Positions 1 to 5,720 of a stretch of DNA of 7,568 nucleotides are shown here, piece by piece. The DNA is from Clostridia bacterium (GTDB lineage: Bacteria; Bacillota; Clostridia; Christensenellales; UBA1242). Numbering within the stretch: the stretch's first letter is position 1; each line of letters begins with the position of its first letter. Location: contig CAADYP010000012.1 of the NCBI GenBank assembly GCA_900753315.1, positions 1-7,568 of the forward strand. The letters are read 5' to 3'. The notes below the pieces were generated by a model. The model saw only the letters and a list, made by a program, of their open reading frames with translations. It was not told the DNA's origin and ran no database searches. A program made the position numbers and the translations under genes.

Positions 1-1215
1 ATCAGACGTGTGCTCAAATATAATGGTTACAAAATGGACGGTGTAATGAACATCACAGATGTTGGACATTTGACATCTGACGCAGACGAAGGCGAAGACA
101 AAATGCTTGTTGCTTCAAAAAGAGAACACAAAAGTCCATGGGAAATCGCAAAGTATTACACCGAAATCTTTTTGAATGACGCAAAACTTTTAAACATTGA
201 CATGCCAGAACATATTGTCCCTGCAACAAGTGTCATTCCTGAAATGATAAAATTTGTTAAAAAATTGATAGAAAAAGGTTTTGCCTATGAAACCAGCAAA
301 GGGATTTATTTTGATATAGCAAAATTTGAAGACTATGGTCGCCTTTCTGGAATGGATATAAAAGAAAAACTTGCCGGGGCAAGAATTGATATTGACGAAG
401 AAAAACACTCACCTTACGACTTTGTTTTGTGGGTAAAAGCACCAAAAGAACATATTATGCAATGGGAAAGTCCATGGGGAATGGGATATCCAGGCTGGCA
501 TATTGAATGTTCTGTCATTGGTGACAAATATTTGGGTGAAACAATCGACATTCACACTGGTGGGGTTGACCACAAGCCTGTGCACCATGAAAACGAGATT
601 GCACAAAGCAACTGCTATTATGGTCACCAGGTCGTAAAAATGTGGATGCATCTCGAATTTTTGCAAATCAATGGCGGAAAAATGAGCAAGAGCCTTGGAA
701 ACCTTTATACTCTCGCCGACCTTAAAGAGAAAGGTTATGATGCAGAAGTGTTTAGATTTTTCTATTTCATGGCGCATTATTCAAAACAACAAAACTTCAC
801 ATTTGATGCCCTTGACATGGCAAAAAGCACTCTCAAATCAATCAAAAATTTGGTAAAAGAACATGAAAATGGTTCTGCGAAATTTGATACAAGTGCCTAT
901 GAAAAAGAATTTTTGGAAAGCATCAATGATGACTTGAATATGCCAAAAGCTATCGCAGTTGTTCAAAAAATGCTCAAAGAAGAAAGAAGCAAAGATATCT
1001 ACAACACATTCTTGAAATTCAATCAAATTCTTGGACTTTCTCTTGAAGAAGAAAAAAATGAAATTCCACAAGAAATCAAAGAATTGGCAGAAAAAAGATG
1101 GCAAGCAAAGAAAAATAAGGATTTTTCAACTGCCGATGCAATTAGACAAGAAATTTCTAGTCGCGGTTTTGAAATTAAAGACACTCGTGAAGGCTTTGAA
1201 ATTATAAAGAAATAA
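1..1215 (+). CDS. cysS: Cysteinyl-tRNA synthetase, 5'-truncated by window edge
   Basis: Class I aminoacyl-tRNA synthetase that charges tRNA-Cys with cysteine in the cytoplasm. The reading frame is open from base 1, and residues RRVLKYNGY match the family just after the HIGH region, so the start, the first zinc cysteine and HIGH (about 60-70 residues) lie upstream; the ATG-like start at base 10 is not the true start. Seen: GWHIEC (zinc Cys, about 496-510), a HHENEIAQS block carrying the zinc His and Glu, and GGKMSKSLGN with the KMSKS loop at 679-693. The C-terminal helical tRNA-binding part ends in the typical KDFSTADAIRQEI...GFEIKDTREGFE. The segment DVGHLTSDADEGEDKM marks a CysRS sequence variant that I recall from various anaerobes, in place of the common DVDDKI. 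The TAA stop is followed by a terminator shared with convergent comF. No frameshift or missing motif is visible in the part present. Confidence 0.97.
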   Translation: MRRVLKYNGYKMDGVMNITDVGHLTSDADEGEDKMLVASKREHKSPWEIAKYYTEIFLNDAKLLNIDMPEHIVPATSVIPEMIKFVKKLIEKGFAYETSKGIYFDIAKFEDYGRLSGMDIKEKLAGARIDIDEEKHSPYDFVLWVKAPKEHIMQWESPWGMGYPGWHIECSVIGDKYLGETIDIHTGGVDHKPVHHENEIAQSNCYYGHQVVKMWMHLEFLQINGGKMSKSLGNLYTLADLKEKGYDAEVFRFFYFMAHYSKQQNFTFDALDMAKSTLKSIKNLVKEHENGSAKFDTSAYEKEFLESINDDLNMPKAIAVVQKMLKEERSKDIYNTFLKFNQILGLSLEEEKNEIPQEIKELAEKRWQAKKNKDFSTADAIRQEISSRGFEIKDTREGFEIIKK

Positions 1216-1235
1216 GGAAAAGAAAAATCATATAT

Positions 1236-1280
1236 AAAAATAAAAAAACATATGCTTTCAAAACATATGTTTTTATTTTT
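1236..1280. terminator. Bidirectional terminator between convergent cysS and comF
   Basis: Inverted repeat with arms ACATATG (1248-1254) and CATATGT (1264-1270) around a 9-base loop. It is extended by A-rich sequence on the left and T-rich sequence on the right, so the stem can lengthen by A-U pairs. Reading + gives a T-rich tail for cysS; reading - gives a T-rich tail for comF. The right-hand tail runs into the comF stop codon (1273-1275), so the two genes share the element with almost no spare sequence. The stem is AT-rich and therefore only moderately stable. Confidence 0.75.
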
Positions 1281-2043
1281 GTTTCAATTTGTTTCTTGCA
1301 ATGCTGCAAACATAAACATTTGCAACTTTGTTTTTCAAAAGTCCTGCACAATAATTTACTGTTGCACAAGTTGTGATAATATCATCGACAATCAAAACAT
1401 TTTTGGACTTGTCAAATTTTACGCCCTCTTTAAGTGCATAAAGACCAATCATCTTTTCTTGTCTTTCTTTGAAAGAAGAAAACTTTTGAGCTTTGTCATC
1501 TCTCGTTTTTATAAACATATCCACAACTTCAACATTCAATATTTTTCCAATTTCTTCTGCAAGAAGTTTTGACTGATTGAACGACCTAGACTTTTCTTTT
1601 TTGTGCGTTAGTGGAACAAAACTTATTATATCAATCTTAACTTCATCTTTTTGAATCTCGTTTGCAATAAATTTTGCAAATGGTTTTGCTTTGTATCTTT
1701 GATTGCTGTCCTTATAACTTAAAATTGCATTCCTAACAATTCCATCATAAACAAACGGACAAAATGCTTTTCTAAAATTTCTCTTTTCCTTTTGGCAGTT
1801 GTCACAAACCACTGCTTCATTGTCAATCGGCTCACTGCATACAAGACACTTGTTTTTGTTGTTGAAAGGAATTCTCTTCTCACATTCATCACAATAACAT
1901 TTCTCATCGAAGTCTTTTATGTCCCTTCCACAAAATATACATTTGATATCATCAGGAAAGACAAGATGGTCACAAAATCTTGTCACCTTTTCAAAACAAT
2001 TTTTCACTTTCCTCCAGAAACCTTCGTCCTTTGTTTTGTTCAT
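1273..2043 (-). CDS. comF: ComF-family protein: zinc-ribbon plus phosphoribosyltransferase-like domain
   Basis: 256 aa, the usual ComF length. The N-terminal third carries four Cys-x-x-Cys pairs (35/38, 51/54, 66/69, 80/83), the paired zinc-finger signature of ComF. The C-terminal part is a type I phosphoribosyltransferase fold: SFVPLTHKKEKSRSFNQSKLLA (about 141-162) is the typical ComF stretch, and NVLIVDDIITTCAT (215-228) is the PRPP-binding loop with both aspartates. ComF in naturally transformable bacteria acts in the cytosol during uptake of single-stranded DNA; in non-competent species its job is unclear. Oddity: the loop normally reads TTGAT, but here residue 226 is Cys (TGT). The ATG at 2041-2043 has no visible Shine-Dalgarno, and the candidate promoter lies so close that the mRNA may be nearly leaderless. 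It stands alone, divergent from the glycosyltransferases, with no other competence gene in view, so transformation is not implied. Confidence 0.88.
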   Translation of the reverse strand: MNKTKDEGFWRKVKNCFEKVTRFCDHLVFPDDIKCIFCGRDIKDFDEKCYCDECEKRIPFNNKNKCLVCSEPIDNEAVVCDNCQKEKRNFRKAFCPFVYDGIVRNAILSYKDSNQRYKAKPFAKFIANEIQKDEVKIDIISFVPLTHKKEKSRSFNQSKLLAEEIGKILNVEVVDMFIKTRDDKAQKFSSFKERQEKMIGLYALKEGVKFDKSKNVLIVDDIITTCATVNYCAGLLKNKVANVYVCSIARNKLKQK

Positions 2044-2052
2044 AACAGCAAT

Positions 2053-2081
2053 AGATTAACACCAAACTTTTTTATTGTCAA
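2053..2081 (-). promoter_or_regulatory. Candidate SigA-type promoter of comF
   Basis: On the - strand, a perfect -35 TTGACA (2076-2081) is followed after 17 bases by a weak -10 TAATCT (2053-2058, 3 of 6 consensus bases). Transcription would begin within a few bases of the comF ATG, leaving almost no leader, consistent with the absence of a ribosome binding site there. The -35 match and spacing are good and the -10 is poor, so the call is tentative. Confidence 0.4.
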
Positions 2082-2088
2082 ACAATAA
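2072..2088. repeat. 17-base perfect palindrome over the comF -35 (possible operator)
   Basis: TTATTGT, spacer CAA, then ACAATAA: two perfect 7-base arms around a 3-base spacer. It covers the -35 TTGACA proposed for comF and lies about 80 bases upstream of the glycosyltransferase -35. No T-run or coding context makes it a terminator. Its position and symmetry suggest a binding site for a dimeric regulator, but this is inference; in AT-rich DNA a short palindrome can also arise by chance. Confidence 0.4.
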
Positions 2089-2164
2089 GCACTCAAATTA
2101 CAAATCAACAAAAATCAAAAATGCGAAATTTTGCACTAAATTTTAAAAAGTGTTTTTTATTTAT

Positions 2165-2193
2165 TAGACAAAAACATAAAAAAGTGTTATTAT
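2165..2193 (+). promoter_or_regulatory. SigA-type promoter of the GT8 glycosyltransferase pair
   Basis: -35 TAGACA (2165-2170, 5 of 6 to TTGACA), a 17-base spacer and -10 TATTAT (2188-2193, 5 of 6 to TATAAT). Transcription would start near 2200, giving a leader of roughly 80 bases before the ATG at 2279. Two copies of AAAAAGTGTT (2145-2154 and 2179-2188) flank the -35, the second abutting the -10. No riboswitch-like fold was recognised in the leader. Confidence 0.65.
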
Positions 2194-2278
2194 GTAATCA
2201 AGATTAAGTTGGTTTATAAAAAAAATTCTATTTGCTGAAAAACCGAATGCTTTTATATACCACAATTTTGGAGAACTT

Positions 2279-3103
2279 ATGATACCAATTCTTTTCAATG
2301 GCAACAAAAAAATTTTTGAAGGCTTGTTGTTGTCAACAATTTCACTTGCCGAAAACACAAAAGAGCCACTAACCATCTATGTTATGACAATGGATTTGAG
2401 TGATGAAAATCCAAACTTTTTGCCATTTACTGACGAACAAATGGAAGTTCTTGATGTCGTCTTGAAAAAAAGAAACAAAGACAGCAAAGTTGTCAAATTT
2501 GATGCCACAAAGGAATACATCGAAAATTTGAGAGAAGGCAAAAATCATAAAAATGGTTACACACCTTATGCTGCAATGCGTCTTTTGCTTGATTTGATTC
2601 CAAATGCAGACATTCCTGACAAATTGATTTATCTTGATATTGACACAATGTGCATTTCTGACATCAAACAACTTTATGACATTGACATTGAAGATTATGA
2701 TGTCGCCGCCGTAAGAGACCACATGGCAAAATGGTGGAAATATTACAACTATTGCAATTCTGGCGTTATGCTTTTAAACTTCAAAAGAATAAAAGAAAAC
2801 GGGCTTTTTGACAAATGCAGAAAATTGGTTTTCAAAAAGAAATTGCTTATGCCTGACCAATCTGCAATAAACAGATATGCAAAGAAAAAATACATTCCAA
2901 GAAAATTCAACGAACAAAGAAAAATTCGCCCAGACACAGTGGTAAAACACTTCTGCGAAGGTGTAAAATATTATCCCCCATTCTGGTTCCATGTTTTCAA
3001 CATAAAACAATGGCAAAGGGACAAGATTCACAAATCAAAAATCACAATCTTTGACAAATATTATGACGAAGTTGACGAACTCAAAACAAAATATGATTTT
3101 TAA
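2279..3103 (+). CDS. GT8-family glycosyltransferase, copy 1
   Basis: 274 aa, soluble, no signal peptide or membrane segment. Features of glycosyltransferase family 8 (the family of LPS galactosyltransferases RfaI/RfaJ and glycogenin) in order: N-terminal nucleotide-sugar fold beginning IPILFNGN; NGYTPYAAMRLLLDLIP (92-108); the metal-binding DxD in IYLDIDTM (Asp120, Asp122); CNSGVMLLN (159-167); MPDQSAINRY (191-200); and a C-terminal KHFCEG (223-228) that supplies the usual late His/Gly contact. Expected reaction: metal-dependent, retaining transfer of a hexose from a UDP-sugar; donor and acceptor cannot be read from sequence. The ATG at 2279 has GGAGA at 2270-2274. It is first in a two-gene operon, with 25 bases to the next start. 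In a monoderm, likely acceptors are surface polysaccharides, teichoic-acid-like polymers or glycoproteins (inference). It lacks the longer C-terminal extension of some GT8 enzymes. Confidence 0.9.
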   Translation: MIPILFNGNKKIFEGLLLSTISLAENTKEPLTIYVMTMDLSDENPNFLPFTDEQMEVLDVVLKKRNKDSKVVKFDATKEYIENLREGKNHKNGYTPYAAMRLLLDLIPNADIPDKLIYLDIDTMCISDIKQLYDIDIEDYDVAAVRDHMAKWWKYYNYCNSGVMLLNFKRIKENGLFDKCRKLVFKKKLLMPDQSAINRYAKKKYIPRKFNEQRKIRPDTVVKHFCEGVKYYPPFWFHVFNIKQWQRDKIHKSKITIFDKYYDEVDELKTKYDF

Positions 3104-3128
3104 TTCTTAAAACAAAAAGGGAAATATT

Positions 3129-3965
3129 ATGGTTAATATATGTTTCAGTGGAAATAAAGCGGTTTTTGAAGGTCTTTTGATGTCAATTATGTCGCTTTCA
3201 AAATATAGTGATGAAGATCTCAATATTCACATTCTTACAATGGATTTGAGCGATGAAAATCCAAACTTCTTGCCATTTTCTGACGAACAATTTGAAATTT
3301 TGAATGAAGTGGTAAAAGAAAAAAATCCAAACAGCAAAGTGCAAAAGGTCGATGTAACAAAATATTATGTTGACACTTTGAGAGAAGGTAAAAACCACAA
3401 AAACGGCTACACTCCTTACGCTACTCTCCGTCTTATGCTTGACCTTGTGCCAAATATGCCAGAAAAGATGATTTATTTGGACGTCGACACAATGGCTTGC
3501 GGAGACATCAAAGTTTTGTATGATATTGATGTTGAAGGATTTGATTTTGCTGCAACAAAAGACTATATGGGTAGATTTTGGATTCGAAAAACTTATTGCA
3601 ACTCTGGTGTAATGCTTATGAATTTGAAGCAAATCAAAGAGGATGGTCTTTTTGAAAAATGCCGCAAAATGGTCAATGATGTAAAAATGCTCATGCCTGA
3701 CCAATCTGCATTAAACAAATATGGAAAGAAAAAATATATTCCATTCCGTTTCAACGAACAAAGAAAAATCAAAGAAAACACAATAATAAAACACTTCTGC
3801 AAAGGAATTGTTTTCTTCTTGCCATTTGGTTTCCATATCTACAATATCAAACAATGGAACAGAGAAAAAGTTCACAAAAGTTTGAAAATTTTTATGTTTG
3901 ACGACATCTATGAAAGAGTTGACAAATATAAAGAATCTCGTCTATCAGCATTTAAGCGTTCTTAA
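3129..3965 (+). CDS. GT8-family glycosyltransferase, copy 2 (tandem paralogue)
   Basis: 278 aa, collinear with the preceding gene and about 60% identical by eye; 41 of the first 70 residues match without a gap. It keeps every family motif: DxD in IYLDVDTM (Asp118, Asp120), CNSGVMLMN (157-165), MPDQSALNKY (189-198) and KHFCKG (221-226). Blocks such as DLSDENPNFLPF and LREGKNHKNGYTPYA are identical in both copies. Differences cluster in residues 140-156 just before CNSG (WIRK versus KWWKYY) and in the stretch after KHFC, regions that could tune acceptor choice; the C-terminus is a short basic tail. AAAGGG at 3116-3121 is the ribosome binding site, 7 bases from the ATG. It is probably co-transcribed with copy 1 from the 2165-2193 promoter and ends at the 3999-4034 terminator. 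It looks like a diverged, functional duplicate; both copies appear intact. Confidence 0.9.
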   Translation: MVNICFSGNKAVFEGLLMSIMSLSKYSDEDLNIHILTMDLSDENPNFLPFSDEQFEILNEVVKEKNPNSKVQKVDVTKYYVDTLREGKNHKNGYTPYATLRLMLDLVPNMPEKMIYLDVDTMACGDIKVLYDIDVEGFDFAATKDYMGRFWIRKTYCNSGVMLMNLKQIKEDGLFEKCRKMVNDVKMLMPDQSALNKYGKKKYIPFRFNEQRKIKENTIIKHFCKGIVFFLPFGFHIYNIKQWNREKVHKSLKIFMFDDIYERVDKYKESRLSAFKRS

Positions 3966-3998
3966 ATAAAAAACAAATTTGATAAATAAAAAGCAGAC

Positions 3999-4034
3999 AA
4001 AAAAACAGAGATATTTTCACTCTCTGTTTTTTTT
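3999..4034. terminator. Strong bidirectional terminator, GT8 operon / 75-aa gene
   Basis: Perfect 12-base arms AAAAAACAGAGA (4000-4011) and TCTCTGTTTTTT (4021-4032) around a 9-base loop. On + the stem ends in an eight-base T run (4027-4034), closing the glycosyltransferase operon. On - the tail is also T-rich, closing the transcript that ends with the small gene at 4047-4274. Confidence 0.88.
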
Positions 4035-4046
4035 CTTTATTCAACA

Positions 4047-4274
4047 TCATTTTTTTCTTGCTGTCTCCTGTTTGTCAATTTCATTCACACCATACTTTGC
4101 AAGTAAGAAAAAATATTCGGCAAACATATTTTCTCTTATTGGCATAGCCCGTCCGTTATCAAAATAAATAAGCAGGCACGGACTGATTTGATGATAGTTC
4201 TCAAGCATTTCATACCCCACCGCATGCCCCTGCAACAACAATTTTTTCACTTTCGCATGATAATTGAAATACAT
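4047..4274 (-). CDS. Small protein of unknown function (75 aa)
   Basis: I do not recognise the family. Evidence that it is real: it lies on the same strand, 31 bases after a membrane protein gene and 12 bases before a strong terminator. Its composition is protein-like: a basic amphipathic start (YHAKVKKLLLQGHAVGYEMLE), then a strand-turn-strand-like ISPCLLIYFDNGRAMPIRE (about 30-48), then a helix (NMFAEYFFLLAKYG) and a charged tail. It has no signal peptide or membrane helix, so it is probably cytosolic. The stop is TGA, unlike the TAA of all other genes here. The weak point is the start: the ATG at 4272-4274 has no clear Shine-Dalgarno, and an in-frame TAA lies seven codons upstream, so the start is fixed unless it is further inside. 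Translational coupling to the upstream gene is possible. Confidence 0.6.
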   Translation of the reverse strand: MYFNYHAKVKKLLLQGHAVGYEMLENYHQISPCLLIYFDNGRAMPIRENMFAEYFFLLAKYGVNEIDKQETARKK

Positions 4275-4305
4275 ATTGTCATTATTATATGCTTACATTT
4301 CAGTT

Positions 4306-5013
4306 TTAATCGTCTTTCTCACTAGTTTCTACATTATTATTTTCATTTTTGTCTTCGACAAAATTTGTTTCACTTTCAGAAATTTGGACACTTCCGTTTG
4401 TTTGCGCGGCTTTTTTCTTTCTGCTTTTCCATTCCAAAATCACTGCCACAACCGCACCAGCGATTCCTCCGCAACAATCACAAATTATATCTGTCATTGT
4501 GTCCATAAGTGCTGCTCTGCCAGAAAGCCCTTGCCAAACTTGTCCATTGTTCCCAAAAATTCCATCAGTAACAAATTCCCAAATTTCCCAAACGCCACCG
4601 CACATCATAGCGACAGAGAAAGTTATAATAAAAATCCAGAAAAGCGAGCAGGGATTTTTCTTCCCATTGGCGAAAAACCAATAAGCGATAAGAGCAATCA
4701 GCACCCCACTGCTAGTGTGCACAACATTATCATAAGGCTCCCACATACCATAAACTCTCCAAAGCGAGCCAATAATCATCGAACATATCAAAAACACTTG
4801 ATAAGTTATTGAAATCAGATTTGAGATTTGTGTTTTGAATATCGCTTTCAACAAAAATGGTATCCATGAGCACACCAAATACCCAATCAAAAACAGATAT
4901 GCCAGCATCCTCATCTCAACGACACCATTACAAGCCAAAACAATGTAAACTATCAAATTGATAATGCCAAAAGTGGAAGCACCAATCGCCGTCCACAACA
5001 ATGATTTTCTCAT
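4306..5013 (-). CDS. DUF2238/YjdF-like integral membrane protein
   Basis: 235 aa with about six hydrophobic helices (near 7-27, 35-57, 66-85, 97-115, 122-145 and 174-195) and an acidic, Asn/Glu/Ser-rich, probably disordered tail after residue 200. Conserved-looking polar residues sit in or near the helices: DNVVH (95-99), WEIWEFVTD (142-150) and GRAALMDTMTDI (165-176). This resembles the DUF2238/YjdF group of bacterial membrane proteins, whose function is unknown to me; the buried His, Glu and Asp residues hint at metal or proton binding (inference). The ATG at 5011-5013 has only a distant AAGGG (13-base gap, 5027-5031), an unusually long spacing, and no better in-frame start exists. It has its own promoter just upstream and is followed by the 75-aa gene on the same transcript. 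No link to the glycosyltransferases is evident. Confidence 0.78.
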   Translation of the reverse strand: MRKSLLWTAIGASTFGIINLIVYIVLACNGVVEMRMLAYLFLIGYLVCSWIPFLLKAIFKTQISNLISITYQVFLICSMIIGSLWRVYGMWEPYDNVVHTSSGVLIALIAYWFFANGKKNPCSLFWIFIITFSVAMMCGGVWEIWEFVTDGIFGNNGQVWQGLSGRAALMDTMTDIICDCCGGIAGAVVAVILEWKSRKKKAAQTNGSVQISESETNFVEDKNENNNVETSEKDD

Positions 5014-5049
5014 ATAAACAAAATATCCCTTTTTATTATTTTTAAAAAT

Positions 5050-5079
5050 ATTTTATCATATCTCTCAAAAAATTGGCAA
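5050..5079 (-). promoter_or_regulatory. Candidate extended -10 promoter for the DUF2238-like gene
   Basis: On the - strand: -35 TTGCCA (5074-5079, 5 of 6), an 18-base spacer ending in TGA, and -10 TAAAAT (5050-5055, 5 of 6), giving an extended -10 of the TGn type. The start site would be around 5043, leaving a leader of about 30 bases. It sits directly after the terminator of the upstream four-helix gene, as expected for an independent unit. Confidence 0.55.
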
Positions 5080-5081
5080 AT

Positions 5082-5115
5082 AAAAAAACACCTCCGTTTT
5101 TTTGAGGTGTTTTTC
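5082..5115. terminator. Terminator of the four-helix membrane protein gene
   Basis: Perfect 11-base arms AAAAACACCTC (5084-5094) and GAGGTGTTTTT (5104-5114) with a 9-base loop, just after the TAA of the - strand gene at 5122. On - the stem is followed by a T run, so it terminates that gene. The + strand reading is also T-rich, but no + gene needs it. Confidence 0.88.
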
Positions 5116-5121
5116 TTTTTA

Positions 5122-5631
5122 TTATTTTCTAATTGAAAATACGCTAGCAACAAACCCTGCAAGTGAAACAACTGCATTGATGATAAGTGCATACCAAACA
5201 GCATAGTTTCCTGCAGAAGCAATTCCGCCAACAGAATATGTTTTGCAGTTTGTTGGAACAACTATCATTACTACAATAGCCATAACCAAAACAGCTAAAG
5301 CCATAATCACGCAAGCGAATGAGCAAACTTTTGCACAAGTTGCATTTTTGATAATTCCTGCATCTGAAAGCAATTTGCACAAAGCAACAACTGCCAATAA
5401 AGAAGCAAAAATGATTGTAAGCAAAATGCAAGTTGCAACACCAGAATTCGCTTCAAAATCCAAAAGCCCATATCCTGATGTGTGTGCAACGGTTGTTACT
5501 CCAAGCACTGTCCCTTTTGCTTCAACAAATGGAAGTGCCAAGAAGCCAAAAACTGCACCGGTCAAAACCAAAACAACCAAGTCCAAAAGTGCTTTTGCAG
5601 AACTCTTTTTCGAAGTTTTCTTTTTTGCCAT
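5122..5631 (-). CDS. Four-helix membrane protein of unknown function
   Basis: 169 aa. A Lys/Ser-rich cytoplasmic N-terminus (MAKKKTSKKSSAK) is followed by four predicted membrane helices near 14-36, 64-88, 98-126 and 141-166, ending in a short SIRK tail. By the positive-inside rule both ends are cytoplasmic, with two short outside loops (about 37-63 and 127-140, the latter with PTNCKTYSVGG). Several Cys lie in or near helices 2 and 3 (68, 85, 99, 103, 107) and one (129) in the second outside loop. I do not recognise a family; the topology loosely recalls small tetraspan envelope proteins, but there is no catalytic motif. The start is well supported: AAGGAGG (5639-5645) lies 7 bases before the ATG. 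It is a single-gene unit with its own extended -10 promoter and terminator. Its position after spoIVA might suggest sporulation, but the terminator and separate promoter argue against co-regulation. Confidence 0.8.
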   Translation of the reverse strand: MAKKKTSKKSSAKALLDLVVLVLTGAVFGFLALPFVEAKGTVLGVTTVAHTSGYGLLDFEANSGVATCILLTIIFASLLAVVALCKLLSDAGIIKNATCAKVCSFACVIMALAVLVMAIVVMIVVPTNCKTYSVGGIASAGNYAVWYALIINAVVSLAGFVASVFSIRK

Positions 5632-5655
5632 TTTATTTCCTCCTTAACTACGATT

Positions 5656-5685
5656 AGTATATCAAACAAAAAGTTGCCAAGTCAA
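5656..5685 (-). promoter_or_regulatory. Extended -10 promoter for the four-helix membrane protein
   Basis: On the - strand: -35 TTGACT (5680-5685, 5 of 6), an 18-base spacer ending in TGA, and -10 TATACT (5656-5661, 5 of 6), a TGn extended -10. Transcription would begin near 5649, just ahead of the AAGGAGG ribosome binding site. The -35 lies inside the spoIVA terminator stem. Confidence 0.65.
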
Positions 5686-5701
5686 CTAAACTCGACAACT
5701 T
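5664..5701 (-). terminator. Rho-independent terminator of spoIVA
   Basis: On the - strand, a stem of 13 pairs including three G-U wobbles (arms 5689-5701 and 5671-5683, outer six pairs AAGTTG/CAACTT) closes a 5-base loop. It is followed by TTTTTGTTTG. It begins 19 bases after the spoIVA TAA and overlaps the promoter of the next gene. Confidence 0.82.
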
Positions 5702-5720
5702 TCCGAAAAATTTAAAAATA

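Noticed and set aside
409..777. 122-codon open frame on - inside cysS.
   Set aside because: Antisense shadow of conserved synthetase motifs, with His/Phe-rich composition and no initiation signals.
2115..2130. Near-palindrome TGCGAAATTTTGCA between comF and the glycosyltransferases.
   Set aside because: One mismatched pair, AT-rich core and no placement over a promoter element; chance is sufficient.
3198..3704. 168-codon open frame on - opposite the second glycosyltransferase; a similar one lies opposite the first.
   Set aside because: Both are mirror products of the duplicated coding sequence; their resemblance follows from the paralogy of the sense genes.
4264..4812. 182-codon open frame on + opposite the DUF2238-like gene.
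   Set aside because: It is antisense to a membrane protein with clear conserved residues, has no ribosome binding site and has low-complexity, non-protein-like composition.
5010..5261. 83-codon - strand frame overlapping the end of the four-helix gene.
   Set aside because: It runs through the perfect terminator hairpin at 5082-5115 and out-of-frame over a supported gene.
5243..5647. 134-codon open frame on + opposite the four-helix membrane gene.
   Set aside because: The - strand gene has a strong ribosome binding site, promoter, terminator and clear helices; the + frame has none of these.
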